A stretch of DNA of 64,000 nucleotides from Candidatus Gullanella endobia (lineage in GTDB: Bacteria > Pseudomonadota > Gammaproteobacteria > Enterobacterales > Enterobacteriaceae), in NCBI RefSeq assembly GCF_900048035.1, contig NZ_LN999832.1:310001-374000 (forward strand), written 5' to 3'. Shown here piece by piece: positions 37,665 to 50,612 of this stretch. The notes beneath the pieces were generated by a model. That model made no database searches. It worked only from the letters and a program-made list of their open reading frames with translations, and was not told the origin of the DNA. The position numbers and the translations under genes are program-made. The stretch's first letter is position 1. Each line of letters begins with the position of its first letter.

Positions 37665-39785
37665 TTGTCCCGTACAATCATGTTAATCCCTTCCGGTACT
37701 AATATTGGTTTGACTAGCGTCAGCCTTGGTATTATCCATGCCTTTAAGAAAAAAGGTATAAGCTTTAGTGTGTTTAAACCTATTACTCAATCTCAATATA
37801 ATAAAAATACTCTTAGTAGTTTTATTACTCCTTTTGTTGAACCGCTATCTATAAACTATGTTGAATCATTACTTACCTCTAATCAGAAAAACGTGTTGAT
37901 GGAAGAAATTATCTCTCGATATTATACTAATACTAAAAAGGTAGAAGTAGTTCTAGTAGAAGGCCTATTTTTTACTTATAAACATCAATTCGCTACTGCA
38001 TTAAATTATGAAATAGCCCAAATGCTCAATGCAGAGATTATTTTTGTATTATCGCTAGGTAGCGATTCATATGAGCAGTTGATAAAACGTATTAACTTAA
38101 TGTGCTTTAGCTTTGGTAGCAAAAAAAATAAAAATATTACCGGTGTCATTATTAATAAATTAAACGAACCAGTGGATGAAAAAGGTTTTACTTACCACAG
38201 TTTATTAAAGATTTTTGATGATAACAATAAGAGTAGTTTTGCTAATATCGATACAAATCTTTTATTTGAAAAAAGCCCATTACCAGTTCTAGGTTGCATT
38301 CCCTGGAATAGCGATCTTATTGCTACGCGCGCTATCGATATAGCACGCCATCTTAGCGCAAAAATTATCAATGAAGGAGAAATTAAAACTCGTCGTATAA
38401 CGTCTATTATATTTTGTTCAAAAAATCTGCCGAATATTTTGGATTATTTTCGTCCTGGATCATTATTAGTCATCTCTGCTAATCGCTTAGATGTACTTTT
38501 TTCTGCTTACCTTGCAGCAATAAACAATATAAAAATCAGTGCAATATTACTAACTAATAATTATGAAATCGATCCACGTACTAAAAAATTATGCAAACGC
38601 ATTTTCCAAACTGGCTTGCCGATATTTACTGTAAAATTCAATACTCAGAAAACTTTAATTAACCTACAAAATTTTAATTTGAAAATACCGGCTGATGATC
38701 ATAACCGGATAGAAAAATTGAAAGATCATATTGCAAGTCATATTAATCATACCTGGCTTGAATCACTACTAGTTAGCCAAGAACGTTTTTATCGCCTATC
38801 ACCACCAGAGTTCCGTTATCAGCTAACTGAACTGGCACGTCGAGCTAATAAACGTATTGTTTTGCCAGAGGGTGATGAACCACGTACTATAAAAGCAGCG
38901 TCTATCTGCGCTGATAGGAGTATTGCTCATTGTATTTTGCTTGGTAATCCTGATGAAATTCGACGTGTCGCTATGGTACAGGGTGTCATACTTAGAGATG
39001 GTATCGAAGTTATAGATCCGAAAGTGGTTCGGGAGAGGTATGTCGCTCGTCTAATTGAACTTCGAAAGAGCAAAGGTATGACTGAAGTGGTAGCCCGCGA
39101 ACAACTAAAAGATAATGTAGTTCTTGGTACGTTGATGTTAGAGAAGGACGAAGTAGATGGGCTAGTATCAGGTGCAGTACATACCACTGCCAATACTATT
39201 CGTACGCCACTACAAATTATTAAAACTAAGCCAGGTAATTCTTTGGTATCCTCAGTATTCTTTATGCTATTGCCTGAACAAGTGTTAGTATACGGCGATT
39301 GCGCTATTAATCCAGATCCGAGTTCAGAGCAACTAGCAGAAATTGCTATCCAATCAGCTGATTCTGCTGCTACCTTCGGTATTGAACCGCGCGTAGCAAT
39401 GATTTCGTACTCAACAGGTAACTCTGGTGCTGGTAGAGATGTCGAAAAAGTTCGTGAAGCTACTCGTTTAGCACAAAAAAAACGTCCAGATCTTCTAATT
39501 GATGGTCCATTACAGTATGATGCTGCTATTATTGCTGACGTTGCATTATCAAAAGCACCTAACTCGCTAGTAGCTGGTCAAGCGACAGTATTTATTTTTC
39601 CAGATCTGAACACTGGTAACACAACTTATAAAGCAGTACAGCGTTCAGCAAATTTAATTTCAATTGGCCCAATATTGCAAGGAATACGAAAACCAGTTAA
39701 TGACCTTTCACGTGGCTCATTAGTTGATGATATAGTTTATACCGTCGCTGTAACTGCTATTCAGTCAAAACGAACAAAAAGCTAG
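37665..39785 (+). CDS. pta: Phosphate acetyltransferase
   Basis: Converts acetyl-CoA and phosphate to acetyl phosphate, the substrate of AckA. 706 residues, the long enterobacterial form (E. coli 714). The N-terminal P-loop-like domain ([18 protein letters not shown]) and a central DRTGG-like region are followed from about residue 385 by the catalytic PTA domain with [54 protein letters not shown] and [17 protein letters not shown]. The start is TTG at 37665, supported by AAAGAGGT at 37651-37658 and by alignment with E. coli (SRxIMLIP). The N-terminal half is more diverged and Asn/Lys-rich than the catalytic half. Confidence 0.98.
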   Translation: MSRTIMLIPSGTNIGLTSVSLGIIHAFKKKGISFSVFKPITQSQYNKNTLSSFITPFVEPLSINYVESLLTSNQKNVLMEEIISRYYTNTKKVEVVLVEGLFFTYKHQFATALNYEIAQMLNAEIIFVLSLGSDSYEQLIKRINLMCFSFGSKKNKNITGVIINKLNEPVDEKGFTYHSLLKIFDDNNKSSFANIDTNLLFEKSPLPVLGCIPWNSDLIATRAIDIARHLSAKIINEGEIKTRRITSIIFCSKNLPNILDYFRPGSLLVISANRLDVLFSAYLAAINNIKISAILLTNNYEIDPRTKKLCKRIFQTGLPIFTVKFNTQKTLINLQNFNLKIPADDHNRIEKLKDHIASHINHTWLESLLVSQERFYRLSPPEFRYQLTELARRANKRIVLPEGDEPRTIKAASICADRSIAHCILLGNPDEIRRVAMVQGVILRDGIEVIDPKVVRERYVARLIELRKSKGMTEVVAREQLKDNVVLGTLMLEKDEVDGLVSGAVHTTANTIRTPLQIIKTKPGNSLVSSVFFMLLPEQVLVYGDCAINPDPSSEQLAEIAIQSADSAATFGIEPRVAMISYSTGNSGAGRDVEKVREATRLAQKKRPDLLIDGPLQYDAAIIADVALSKAPNSLVAGQATVFIFPDLNTGNTTYKAVQRSANLISIGPILQGIRKPVNDLSRGSLVDDIVYTVAVTAIQSKRTKS

Positions 39786-42330
39786 TTTTTAAATTATTAG
39801 CATCAAAATAAGTAGATTAGCATCTATTGAATAGTATCTTTGCTTAACTCTATCATAAAAAGCTTATTGTGTTCTTTATAATATTATTCTTAACTTTTAT
39901 TAGTTAGATTAAGATCGAGATTTTTTGATTGCTAACGAGATATTTTTTACATAAACGTATTATATTTTCTTATATGAAAAAATATCTTTCTTATACAAGG
40001 ATATTCTCTATTATCTTCTTCATATGAAAACTATTTCAGTCTGTTAATACAGTAGTGCAATATCTTCCATTTAATATTTATTTTTTTAAAGTTATTTATT
40101 AAAGTTAAATAATTATACTAAAGTTTATATTATATTTTATATTACAGTTATATAACTTTATAAATTAAAATATTATAATATTTATTATTAGTTGATTATA
40201 TATAAACTACAACTATTTTAATAAACAATTATAGTTAGCTATCATAGTTTTAAACTATATAAATATTTTCATCATTTGATAATACTTATTATATTTTCGA
40301 TATAAATTTTATGCGTATTAAACAATACGTATTAATATTTATTGGCTACTGTAGAATTTTATACAAATCTTGGACATGAAATTTAATTTATAATATGCGC
40401 ATATTTATTTTTGAATATGCTAGTTATTCTTCTTATTCTTCACAAAGAAAATAAGTTAGCATAACGACACAGTAAGTCTAAATAACGTAAAAACATAAAA
40501 TATATTCAGAAATAAAATATTTAACATCTAGTAGATCGTGCTTACTTTTCACTATGAGAAATTGTAAGATAATGTTATATCTATGATTATTATTTAGAAT
40601 ATTATAAATTCTTATATCTCTAGCGAGAACTGGCGATTAAGTTAATATAATTTAATTCATAATTTTTAATTATTAGTAATATACTATTATTTATATAATA
40701 TATATTATAATATAATATATATGTTAATATGTTTATATAAATAAATTTTTTTTGTACATATTAATTAATATATCTTTAACTTAATTACTACAAATTAATA
40801 GAGAAAATCCTTGTTGAAGTGTTAAGTTAAATTGATATGGTATCTAATTAATTATTTGATTAAAAACATAATTTAGTCATCAAAGAAATATTAAAATATA
40901 AGCATTGATAATAGATATCCTCTTAATAAGAGGAGTCTTATTTATTTAAAAAATCAAAAAATTATAATTGATAATCACATTAATCTATAAGATAGACACT
41001 ATAAATTTATTAAATAAGTTATCATATTTTTAATAAAATAATACCTATTTTCAGTAGAAAATTTGAAAAATAATCTAGATTAATATAAAAATATTTGTTA
41101 AAAATTTATTAATTTTAGGTAGCATTAGGAGAATACTATTCTTTAAAAAATTTTTTAAAAATATTGAATATTAATCAGATTATCATCTTTAGATAAATTA
41201 ATATCGAAAGGAGTGATTTATAATAGGTTCTTATTTAAGAGATTAAAAATTAATAGGTTATTATTAGATAGAAAATTTTTAAAAACACTGAATATGAAAA
41301 GTATAAAATTATATTTATTAAATATAATTCCTTTATATTTAACTAATACTGTTATAGTAAATCTGCTAATAAATTATTATCAATATTATTAATGATAAGT
41401 ACAATAACTGTCATTGACATTAACAGTATATCAATAATAATTCTGTTACAGAATATCTGCTATTCGAAAAAGAAAAAAGCATGCAATGAGATTATTAAAA
41501 TCATGATTGGTGACAAAATATCTCTAGATCTAGATTATTAAAGATAAAAAGATCATATAACAAACTTATGAAGTGTAATTACTAAAAATATAAAAATAAT
41601 GTCAATAATAACATAATTCATCTAAATTATGGACACATCCATTAATCATTTATTTAATAAGTTATCTTGATAATTTTACATTTATTCTAAAAACATATTT
41701 ACATGAGAGATATATTACTAAATTTAATAAACAATAGAAAATTAAGAATTGTACTATCTATGATAAGATAGTGTATTCCAATATACTAAGATTCTTATGG
41801 TATTAAGGAGATGTATTTTAGTTTTAATATGCGTCTAAGAAAAGAGTAATTAAATTAAAATAGTGTAATCTAATTTAAGAAAAAGTTTAACATGTCTATC
41901 TCAAGATAGAATTTTACGTTAAAATTACTTAGTTATTTAAATTTATCAATCGCATTTTGTAGTTTATTTCTAGATTTATTTGAATAAATAAAAAATAAAG
42001 TTAACCTGTTCTTACACTACTACTATTAGTAGTATCGAAAATAGCATAAATCTAATAATTAGACAACTAATATTTATATTTTACTATCAACGCCTATTTA
42101 GTAATTTTATCATCTCGATATAAAATATTTAAGTATTATAGGTGATTTTTTTATTTCTAATAAAGTGGAATTAAGTTTATTATTGCGCTAAAATTCGATA
42201 AAGGAGATATAACAAAGAAATTTATCCCAGTGGTTATTTTGCTATGTTAGAAATCATATTAAACATGATAGAAGTAAAATAATAATAGTTAAACGTGGTT
42301 TCAACGGATAAATAATTTTACAATTTATTT
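39786..42330. other. 2.5 kb gene desert
   Basis: AT-rich with no credible frame. E. coli has ubiX, purF, cvpA and dedD leading to folC; I could not read any remnant of them. Confidence 0.55.
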
Positions 42331-43587
42331 TTATAATATTTTCTTCTTTTCAGCTAATAACATAACTGTTGCTACAATATTGAAAGAGCCAAATACTAAA
42401 ATACAATCCTCAGATTCGGCGTCTGCTATTGCCTGATACCAAGCACTTGAGACATCTATAAACTGTTTTACATTACCATCGAGGTATGCTGCTAATTGTT
42501 TAGCATTAGTGGCACGTGGTCCGTTGAGTGATGCGCAATACCAAATATCTACTTTTTCTTTCAGGCAATTAAGTATACCAGGAATATCTTTATCCGCTAG
42601 TATTCCGACTACTGCTCGGATCTTACCAGTATATGGTAATGATGGTAAGGTCCGAGCTAAATAACTAGCAGCATGCGGATTATGTGCTACATCTAAAACT
42701 ATTAATGGTGATAAGCTAATACATTGAAAACGTCCAATAAGTGAAGCTTTACGTAGTCCTTGATGTATTGCTGTTTTTGTTATTGAGAATGGAAGACATG
42801 TAATAGAAGCTAGTGCTGTAGCCGCATTTTCTAATGGAATAGCCGGAATTGGTAATGCAGTAAACTCAAATAAATTATTCCACCAACACCAATGCTTCCC
42901 ATCACATCGCCACCACCAATTTTGATTTAGAGCATATAATTTTGCGCCATAGTCGGCAGCAGCAGTATTAAGACTAACCTGTTGATCACATTCACCGACA
43001 ACAGCTGGTTTGCCGTGACGGAAAATACCAGCTTTTTCTAGTAAAATATTGATACAATCTGATCCTAAATAATTAGTATGATCAAGACCAATAGAAGTTA
43101 TTACAGCAACGTCAGAATCTACGATATTAGTTGCATCTAACCGTCCACCAAGTCCGACCTCAAGGATTACTACATCTAGTAGTGCTTGCCGGAAAAGCAG
43201 CAATGCTGCCAGCGTACCGAATTCAAAATAGCTTAACGATATATCACCACGGCCAGCCTCGATACTTGCCATTGCTTCACTATGAGCAGACTCTAATAAT
43301 TCACAACCCTGAATTCGTACACGTTCAGTATAGTTCAATAAATGTGGGGAGTTATAGACACCAACACGCATACCACTTGCTAGTAAAATAGTCTCTATTA
43401 GTCGACAGGTAGTACCTTTTCCATTGGTACCACCAACAGTAATAATCCAATTAGTTGGACGAAGTAAGTTCAAATTAGTCGCTACGTAACGTATCCGTTC
43501 TAGGCCTAAATCGATGGTTTTTTCATGCATATGCTCAAGATAATAAAGCCACTCAACTAGTGATGATCTAGTTTTTGGAATAAACAT
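42331..43587 (-). CDS. folC: Dihydrofolate synthase / folylpolyglutamate synthase
   Basis: Mur-ligase-family enzyme that adds glutamate to dihydropteroate and then to reduced folates. 418 residues (E. coli 422). The ATP P-loop is VGGTNGKGTTCRLIE. Further landmarks are YNSPHLLNYTERVRIQG, EVGLGGRLDATNIVDSDVAVITSIGLDHTNYLG with the metal-binding Asp/His region, GRFQCI, and VLDVAHNPHAASYLA of the C-terminal domain. The ATG aligns near the E. coli start. Its stop side faces a desert where dedD, cvpA and purF would be, so the original operon is now cut down to accD-folC, 133 bp apart. Retention points to folate synthesis or at least polyglutamylation. Confidence 0.97.
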   Translation of the reverse strand: MFIPKTRSSLVEWLYYLEHMHEKTIDLGLERIRYVATNLNLLRPTNWIITVGGTNGKGTTCRLIETILLASGMRVGVYNSPHLLNYTERVRIQGCELLESAHSEAMASIEAGRGDISLSYFEFGTLAALLLFRQALLDVVILEVGLGGRLDATNIVDSDVAVITSIGLDHTNYLGSDCINILLEKAGIFRHGKPAVVGECDQQVSLNTAAADYGAKLYALNQNWWWRCDGKHWCWWNNLFEFTALPIPAIPLENAATALASITCLPFSITKTAIHQGLRKASLIGRFQCISLSPLIVLDVAHNPHAASYLARTLPSLPYTGKIRAVVGILADKDIPGILNCLKEKVDIWYCASLNGPRATNAKQLAAYLDGNVKQFIDVSSAWYQAIADAESEDCILVFGSFNIVATVMLLAEKKKIL

Positions 43588-43743
43588 ATTTTTATATATC
43601 CATTCATTAATTTGTAATTAGTTATTACTAATCTATTTTTAATTACTTCAATTTATGGAAAGATTTTTATACGAATTTATAGTGCAATGCTATGTTTCTA
43701 TGCTTTATTGTAATGATCCTTTTGATCTTCATTATTTATACAG

Positions 43744-44610
43744 TTATGGATCTTTTGGTTGCGGTTGATTGCTGAGCTTTGCTAATAATCTGGCTAGACG
43801 AAGACGCATTTCTGGACGGCGCACAATGAGATCGATAGCACCTTTCTCTAGTAGAAATTCACTGCGTTGAAAACCAATCGGTAGTTTTTCACGTACCGTT
43901 TGTTCTATTACTCGTGGACCAGCAAAACCAATCAGTGATTTTGGTTCAGCAATATTTAAATCACCTAACATTGCTAAACTAGCTGAAACTCCACCCATGG
44001 TAGGATTGGTCAAAACAGAAATATAGGGAAATCGCTTTTCTCTAAGCCGTGCTAGCGCAGCGCTGGTTTTAGCCATTTGCATTAACGACATTAATGCTTC
44101 TTGCATTCGGGCACCACCACTGGCAGAAAAACATACTAGAGGACAATTATCTGCTAGCGCTTGCTCAACTGCACGAACAAAACGTGCACCGACTACTGAG
44201 GACATTGATCCCCCAATAAAGGCGAATTCGAATGATGCTACTACGATTGGCATGCTATATAATTTTCCTTTCATCACTACCAATGCATCTTTTTCGTTGG
44301 TTGCTTTTTGTGCTTCTGTTAAGCGATCCTTATAATTTTTTGAGTCTTTAAATTTTAGGATATCTTTTGGTTCTAAATCATTACCAAGCTCAAATTCGCT
44401 TCCTTTATCTAAGAAAGTAAGTAGACGCGTACGAGCAGTCATACGCATATGGTGATCGCATTTCGGGCATACTTCTAAATTACGTTCTAGTTCTGCACGA
44501 TAGAGCACTTGATTACAACTATCACACTTAGTCCATAGACCTTTAGGAATGTTTGCTCTGTGTGATGGGGTAATAGTCCGTTTATTAAGAATTCGTTCAA
44601 TCCAGCTCAT
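43744..44610 (-). CDS. accD: Acetyl-CoA carboxylase carboxyltransferase subunit beta
   Basis: With AccA it transfers carboxyl from biotin to acetyl-CoA, the first step of fatty-acid synthesis. The start is ATG at 44610 (MSWIERI as in E. coli), with AAAGG upstream; the TTG one codon earlier is unlikely. 288 residues versus 304 in E. coli, lacking the Pro/Glu-rich tail. The N-terminal zinc ribbon is intact as CDSC...CPKC (residues about 26-50). The crotonase-like core has [40 protein letters not shown] and [20 protein letters not shown]-richer open leader fragment touches its start codon. In E. coli dedA lies between truA and accD; here it is gone. Confidence 0.97.
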   Translation of the reverse strand: MSWIERILNKRTITPSHRANIPKGLWTKCDSCNQVLYRAELERNLEVCPKCDHHMRMTARTRLLTFLDKGSEFELGNDLEPKDILKFKDSKNYKDRLTEAQKATNEKDALVVMKGKLYSMPIVVASFEFAFIGGSMSSVVGARFVRAVEQALADNCPLVCFSASGGARMQEALMSLMQMAKTSAALARLREKRFPYISVLTNPTMGGVSASLAMLGDLNIAEPKSLIGFAGPRVIEQTVREKLPIGFQRSEFLLEKGAIDLIVRRPEMRLRLARLLAKLSNQPQPKDP

Positions 44611-45322
44611 CAATAACCTTTCTGTATAAACCTAGTATTTACCAGTTCGCTATCTTTACTTAATTTTTGACCACGACCAAAGCCGCCTGATTTCAGAATT
44701 TCTTAAAAGGAAAACATAATAAATATTATTTATTAATATCATAGTAACAAGTAGCTTAGCAGAAAAAATTCTATGTTTTTACATTTTCTAGCTAATCGTA
44801 GCTTATTTTAACATTGTAAATTATTCAAGAAATGATTTTTATATTTCAATAGAAATTGATTAATTATAACAGAAACATAATCTCAATTATAAATTATTTA
44901 TATTTTGATGCACTATTTTAGTATTAAAAATAATTAGTGTAGTTGATAATAATACTAAAATAGTCAAATCTGCTATATTTTAGAATAAAATAGTAATAAT
45001 ACGCATGTTTATTCTAAACAGAAAAAACTAAGATTTGAATAATTAGCGCTAAATATATCAGCATGATAATTTTATTACTGTGACGGATAAGAGAGAAACT
45101 TATAGTACTATAAAATAGCAAAAGAGAAGAAATTTTAAATTTAGATTACTAAATAGATTTTTAAAATAAAGACGTAATCAATCACATAATTGACTTAATT
45201 GCCTAGCTATTACAATTAGCACTATAATATGTACATCATGCGTATTATGCATTGTCTTACAACATTATTAATACATAAAAACATTAAGTCACTCAAAAAC
45301 AAATCAAAAAAAAGATTAATAA
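44611..45322. other. accD leader and eroded dedA interval
   Basis: The part next to accD (44613-44702, minus) is open for 30 codons and GC-richer, ending in a TGA that overlaps the accD ATG. The remainder is AT-rich, with a 14-bp inverted repeat (44912-44925 / 44951-44964). No DedA motif could be found. Confidence 0.5.
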
Positions 45323-46108
45323 TTAATCCGAAAGAAATAATGGTCCCGGAGATAACACAGGCAGATGAAAACAAGGCGGGTAATCTACTCCTACTAAATA
45401 TAATCCTCCTGCACGGGCAGTACTACCGGCCTGTTTTCGATCACGGCACGTTAATAGATCAGCTATCCAGTTTTCCGGTTTATTTCCACATCCAACTTCT
45501 AGCAGACTACCTACAATATTACGAACCATATGATGAACAAAAGCATTAGCTTTAATATCAATTATAACATAGTGTCCTTGACGCGTAATCTGAAGATGGT
45601 GTACATTTCGCCAAGAACTATGCGATTGGCATTGTACAGCCCGAAAAGATGTGAAATCATTTTCACCTAATAAACATTTACTAGCACGTGCCATTGAAGC
45701 TACATCTAGCGGATAATAATATTGTGTTAATCCTCGTCTTAATACTGCTGGACGTAGGTGATGATTATAAATAATATAACGATATCGCCTAGCAGTTGCA
45801 CTAAAACGTGCATGAAAATTATCACTTAATGTTGCTACCCAGCGTACGCTAATATCATCTGGTAAGTTAGTATTAACACCAAGTGTCCAGGCTGTATGCG
45901 GTCTTCTCGATCGAGTATTAAAATGAATAACCTGTCCTGTAGCATGTACACCAGCGTCGGTACGACCAGCGCAATAAACTGTAATAGTTTCATCAGCGAC
46001 TATTGAAAGTGCAAGCTCAAGACATGCTTGTATACTTATTACTTTCTGTTGACGTTGCCAGCCGTAATAAGAACTACCATCATATTCAATACCGAGCACT
46101 AGTTTCAT
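45323..46108 (-). CDS. truA: tRNA pseudouridine38-40 synthase
   Basis: Makes pseudouridine at positions 38-40 in the anticodon stem of many tRNAs. The best start is ATG at 46108, giving 261 residues (E. coli 270); an in-frame TTG at 46147 would add 13 residues without similarity. The signature [15 protein letters not shown] is followed by the catalytic Asp in [18 protein letters not shown]. Also present are [34 protein letters not shown], the histidine motif [19 protein letters not shown], and YLVGVDYP near the end. It lies between pdxB and accD on the same strand as in E. coli, with usg and dedA lost on its two sides. Confidence 0.97.
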   Translation of the reverse strand: MKLVLGIEYDGSSYYGWQRQQKVISIQACLELALSIVADETITVYCAGRTDAGVHATGQVIHFNTRSRRPHTAWTLGVNTNLPDDISVRWVATLSDNFHARFSATARRYRYIIYNHHLRPAVLRRGLTQYYYPLDVASMARASKCLLGENDFTSFRAVQCQSHSSWRNVHHLQITRQGHYVIIDIKANAFVHHMVRNIVGSLLEVGCGNKPENWIADLLTCRDRKQAGSTARAGGLYLVGVDYPPCFHLPVLSPGPLFLSD

Positions 46109-46418
46109 GTTTCTATTAGATAGAACACTAAAATTGTTATAGATCAAAATTATTGTGAGATAAAAATCTCAATAAACAGAAATTAATATTTTATACTTTA
46201 AGATAACACCATGTATAGTTGTGCTTATCTTTATTAAAGATAATAATATTACAACATCAGATGTTATTTATCTTCTATTTTTTTTGAAATGCTGTATTAT
46301 ACTTACAGCATTAATCGATCCAATACCATAAATATTATCTTCCTATCCTACTAGCTCTATACCCTATAGCAAAGACAAGAATGAATATCAAAATAACTAG
46401 TATTAACGTTATTGAGTA

Positions 46419-47552
46419 TTATTCTGAGAATAATCTAGCTTTAAATCCAAGTTTCTGCAATAAAGCTAAACTAATATCATCATCGGTTTCTACGCATAGA
46501 GAAGACCACTCTCTGCGATGATAATAATTTTTTCGTAAGAGATCAAATTCAGTTGGTAGTCCGGTAGTGTGACGCAATCGTGCATCATCTCTACGAACAT
46601 CATAGACTAGATGTATTAATAGACGCAACATCTCTTCATCAATATTGCCATTTAGACGGATACACCTCACCGTTGGTAACGGTAACAATTCTATCAGATT
46701 TGCGCGTTCATTACTACCAATATAAGCACTGTAAGCATCAAAAATTTGTGTTGTACCACGCGCTTTTCCTTCCAGAGTATAACCAGCAATATGAGCAGTA
46801 CCAATATCGATATGATCTAAGAGTGGTAATAATATTTTTGGCTCCGTCTCCCAAACGTCTAGAACAACACTTAGTGATTTACCACCCTCTAGCACTCGTA
46901 GTAGAGCTGCGTTATCCACTACCGCTCCACGGCAAGTATTGATGATAATACGACCAGCAGGTAACGCTGATAATAATGTTTCGTCTACCTGATGCCAGGT
47001 AGCATGTCGACCAATAAAAGTAAGAGGTGTATGGAATGTTAGTATATCTGCTTTAGCCACAAGTGTTTCTAAAGACTGCCAATCACCTGGAACACCAGCT
47101 TCTGCCAATGGTGGATCACATAATAAAGTAGAAACACCAAAGGCATTGAGCCGGCGTTGAAGACGACTACCAATATTCCCTACACCAATAATACCGAGAG
47201 TCTTATCGCGTAATGCAAAACCATCTCGTTGTGCTAACCATAATAATGCAGAAAAAACATACTCCACTACAGCAATTGCATTGCAACCGGGAGCTGAAGA
47301 GAAAGAAATTCCTGCTTGTGACAGCCAATCTATATCGACATGATCAGTACCAGAGGTAGCGGTACCAACAAATTTTACTCGACTTCTATTGAGCAAAGCA
47401 CCGTCAATACGAGTTATCGATCGTACCATCAGAGCATCAGCTTTCAATAGTGCTGATACAGAAATTTCTCTACCCACTAAAGTCTGCACATTACCTAAAC
47501 GCTTAAATAATATTTCAGCATAAGGCATGTTTTCATCTACCAAAATTTTCAT
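46419..47552 (-). CDS. pdxB: Erythronate-4-phosphate dehydrogenase
   Basis: Second step of the deoxyxylulose-5-phosphate-dependent route to pyridoxal phosphate. The start is ATG at 47552 ([13 protein letters not shown], as E. coli); a GTG three codons upstream is unlikely. 377 residues (E. coli 378). The NAD fold is seen as [17 protein letters not shown]. Catalytic residues of the D-2-hydroxyacid dehydrogenase family lie in [11 protein letters not shown] (Arg), VWETEPK (Glu) and [16 protein letters not shown] (His). The C-terminal PdxB dimerisation domain with [13 protein letters not shown] and [14 protein letters not shown] is complete. Neighbour usg has been lost. Suggests B6 synthesis, which may matter to the host; the other pdx genes are outside the window. 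Confidence 0.97.
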   Translation of the reverse strand: MKILVDENMPYAEILFKRLGNVQTLVGREISVSALLKADALMVRSITRIDGALLNRSRVKFVGTATSGTDHVDIDWLSQAGISFSSAPGCNAIAVVEYVFSALLWLAQRDGFALRDKTLGIIGVGNIGSRLQRRLNAFGVSTLLCDPPLAEAGVPGDWQSLETLVAKADILTFHTPLTFIGRHATWHQVDETLLSALPAGRIIINTCRGAVVDNAALLRVLEGGKSLSVVLDVWETEPKILLPLLDHIDIGTAHIAGYTLEGKARGTTQIFDAYSAYIGSNERANLIELLPLPTVRCIRLNGNIDEEMLRLLIHLVYDVRRDDARLRHTTGLPTEFDLLRKNYYHRREWSSLCVETDDDISLALLQKLGFKARLFSE

Positions 47553-48657
47553 ATTACACACTGATAGTGTAGTGCTATAAAGACATTAAAGGAATATCCT
47601 TCCGCTTTATGCGTAATAATTTTAATTATATTATACTTTATTTTATTTTATCTTCAACAAAGTTAGATGATATTATAACTGTAGGATTTGCCTACCTTGT
47701 ATGTTTAAAACATTATCTTTAAGCTTAATGCTACTGATATTAACATGGATTATGATATTGCTATCTCATGGTAGTGTAGTACATCTTAGTAAAATAATTA
47801 TTTTTGCTATTTGCTTATTATAACATAAATTATCGTACTATAAAATTAGTTATGTATCTAGATGTACTGATACAAAAATTGGATATTACGAGTATCTAAA
47901 TCAAATTAATCTATAATTTTCGCTAAATAAACAAAATTTGAACAACTAACTAGTTATGTTATTTTCTAAGCTATAAAAATTAGTAAAAATTTTCATTATC
48001 TTCATAAATGTCACCGAAAACTTTAAAAAAAGACAGTACCTGTTAATATGAAAAGAAATTAACTACTTAAATTATAGTGCTTAGAAAAGAATCATTTTTT
48101 ACATAAATAGAATTAAAATTTAACAATTATAACTCCGATTAGTTATTGCTTATATTGACTACATGAATAATTTAATTCTAACGTAGAATTCATCCTAAAA
48201 AATTTGATTTTTTATCTAATTTCTAAAGTAGTAATAGTATAACATATCTGTACTGATGTCTATTTCACAGTTTTTCACTTCTATTAATAGGGAAATATTT
48301 ATGAATAGTTAACTATGATTATTCTGCATATCCAGTAATAGCAAAACGCACTATTTCAGTACTATACTTAGTAAGCAAATTAAATTTGTTATCAAACATA
48401 GCATTATTTAATTTAATAAGTCCTAACTTGTAATAGATATAAAGATATGAACGCGCTTCTATAAATTAACATTAAAGATAGAGAAAAAACTAGTACTATT
48501 CTTTTTTGCTCTCTTCAGTTATTTTTTAGCTCTTTATAACGGTAAAAAGAACACTACTATTAATTATAATAAATATTTATTCTAATACTAGATATAATAG
48601 AAAGTTCCGGCGCTATATCCGACTAGGAAAAATAAAAATAACCAAATTTAAGATGAT
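47553..48657. other. pdxB-fabB intergenic, eroded
   Basis: 1.1 kb AT-rich, no gene recognised. E. coli has flk and yfcJ here. Confidence 0.5.
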
Positions 48658-49869
48658 TTAGACATATTTACGCATTACAAGCGTTGCATTTGTACCGCCA
48701 AAACCAAAGCTATTACTCATTACAGTTGTTAATGCACGCTGAGTTGGTTTAACAATAACGTTCATACCTTCCGCTTGTGGATCAAGTTGTTCGATATTGA
48801 TGCTTGGAGCAATAAATCCATGTTCTAACATTAATAATGTAAAGATAGTTTCATGTACTCCGGCAGCACCTAGTGAATGACCTGTCATTGCCTTAGTAGA
48901 AGAAAACGCTGGATGTTGATTTCCGAAGGTTTCGCGGATAGCCCATAATTCTTTGACATCACCAACCGGTGTAGAAGTTCCATGGACATTCAAGTAGTCT
49001 ACTGGGGTATCTACATCTTTTAATGCCATCTTCATGCAACGGATAGCACCTTCACCAGAAGGAACTACCATTTCTGCACCATCAGAAGTCGCGCCATAAC
49101 CAATAATTTCTGCATAAATATGAGCATCTCGGGCTAGGGCATGTTCCAGTTCTTCTACTACTATAATACCACCACCGCCAGCGATAACAAATCCATCACG
49201 GTTAATATCATAAGTGCGTGAAGCTTTTGTCGGTGTTTCATTATAATGAGTAGAGAGTGCACCCATTGCATCGAATTCACAGGCCATTTCCCAACATAGC
49301 TCTTCGCCGCCACCAGCGAATACTATATCTTGTTTACCGAGCTGAATCATTTCCACTACATTACCGATACAATGTGCAGAAGTTGAACAGGCAGAACTGA
49401 TAGAGTAGTTGACCCCGCGGATTTTAAAAGGAGTAGCTAGACATGCTGATACGCCAGAGGCCATCGCTTTTGTAACCATATAGGGTCCCACGCCTCTTAG
49501 GCCACGAGCGCGCATACCGTCTGATCCAGCAACTTGATTACGAGGCGAGCCACCGCCAGATCCGACGATAAGTCCAGTGCGATCATTAGAAATCATATTT
49601 GGCGTTAATCTAGAGTCTGCAATTGCTTGTTCCATAGATAAAAAAGCGTAGATAGAAGCATCACTCATAAAGCGCGCTATTTTGCGATCAATTAGTCCAG
49701 TAGTATCGAGTTTTATATTACCCCAGATATGGCTTCGCATACCAGAATTTTTTAATTCTTTAGAAAAAGTAATTCCAGAGCGACCTTCTTGCAACGAGGC
49801 TAGAACTTCTTTTTGGTTGTTACCGATACTTGATACAATCCCTAGGCCAGTAATCACAGCACGTTTCAT
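48658..49869 (-). CDS. fabB: 3-oxoacyl-ACP synthase I (KAS I)
   Basis: Condenses malonyl-ACP with acyl-ACP in fatty-acid elongation and is needed for unsaturated fatty acids. 403 residues (E. coli 406). The thiolase fold carries the nucleophile Cys in [16 protein letters not shown], the first His in [12 protein letters not shown], Lys in [16 protein letters not shown] with the second His, and the terminal [16 protein letters not shown]. The ATG at 49869 has a strong AAGAGGT upstream. The minus-strand gene stands alone, with mnmC, expected divergent to it, missing. Together with accD it shows that fatty-acid synthesis is retained. Confidence 0.98.
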   Translation of the reverse strand: MKRAVITGLGIVSSIGNNQKEVLASLQEGRSGITFSKELKNSGMRSHIWGNIKLDTTGLIDRKIARFMSDASIYAFLSMEQAIADSRLTPNMISNDRTGLIVGSGGGSPRNQVAGSDGMRARGLRGVGPYMVTKAMASGVSACLATPFKIRGVNYSISSACSTSAHCIGNVVEMIQLGKQDIVFAGGGEELCWEMACEFDAMGALSTHYNETPTKASRTYDINRDGFVIAGGGGIIVVEELEHALARDAHIYAEIIGYGATSDGAEMVVPSGEGAIRCMKMALKDVDTPVDYLNVHGTSTPVGDVKELWAIRETFGNQHPAFSSTKAMTGHSLGAAGVHETIFTLLMLEHGFIAPSINIEQLDPQAEGMNVIVKPTQRALTTVMSNSFGFGGTNATLVMRKYV

Positions 49870-50612
49870 TTAATACCTCTTGTAATAATATTTACATTTT
49901 AGTTATGTATTTCAGTTTAAAAACATAAGATAAACAAGTCTGATTATAAAATTTTAGCAAAATTTTCATTAGAAAACCTGTATAGTTATAATTGTTCTAT
50001 TTTCTAATATTTTAGAGTATGCACATTAGATTGTTAATTCTTTCAATATCACATGCTTTAAATAAGCGCTGCTACTAGTAGTAGCAGTTAATGATAAATG
50101 TGAAAAAATTATATTTTTATCTGGTTGGTTAAACATCAAATAAATAACAGTTAGTATAACTAAATTGTTAACGTAATATTTTTAATCTAGCTGAACATCT
50201 AATAAATACCTGCTTTCAACAACAGCGAATAGTATAGATATTAAGATAAGGTGGGTTTTTAAGGAAAAGATACGCAGTTGATCTTTTAACTACTAATCTA
50301 AAAAAAAATTACTACTAACATAATTGTTTTAGAAATCCTTTAAGATAATTTCACTATAGATTTTTGACATAATAAAAAATTAATATCAATTAAGTCTAAA
50401 GATTTTCTAGTTTGAGAATTAGAGCATCTATTTACCTATAAGTAGTTGATATAAAATTAAAAATAGATTTTATCTTACTTAAATTTAATAATTAAATTTA
50501 AGTAAGGTCATCGTATGGAAAATTATTTAATACTATTTCAAAATGCCAGTATTTCTTAATAAAATTTAATAGAAGATATAAACTTATGTCTCAATGAACT
50601 TAATCTAATGTT
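49870..50612. other. fabB-prmB intergenic; aroC region lost
   Basis: 0.74 kb AT-rich. In E. coli, mnmC, mepA and aroC lie between fabB and prmB; none is visible. It contains a GC-containing hairpin at 50069-50087 (CTGCTACT/AGTAGCAG) and a perfect 15-bp hairpin, listed separately. Confidence 0.5.
50474..50506. repeat. Perfect 15-bp hairpin downstream of prmB
   Basis: CTTACTTAAATTTAA and TTAAATTTAAGTAAG are exact reverse complements around TAA. It is 107 bp beyond the prmB stop in the direction of transcription. A terminator role is possible, though no T-tract follows. Confidence 0.6.

Noticed and set aside
45229-45549. 106-codon plus-strand frame
   Set aside because: Antisense shadow of the truA 3' end with an AT-rich extension.
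46290-46370. Possible C-terminal remnant of usg (DNIYGIG...) between pdxB and truA
   Set aside because: Only about six identities over 18 residues, spacing to truA wrong; not above chance.
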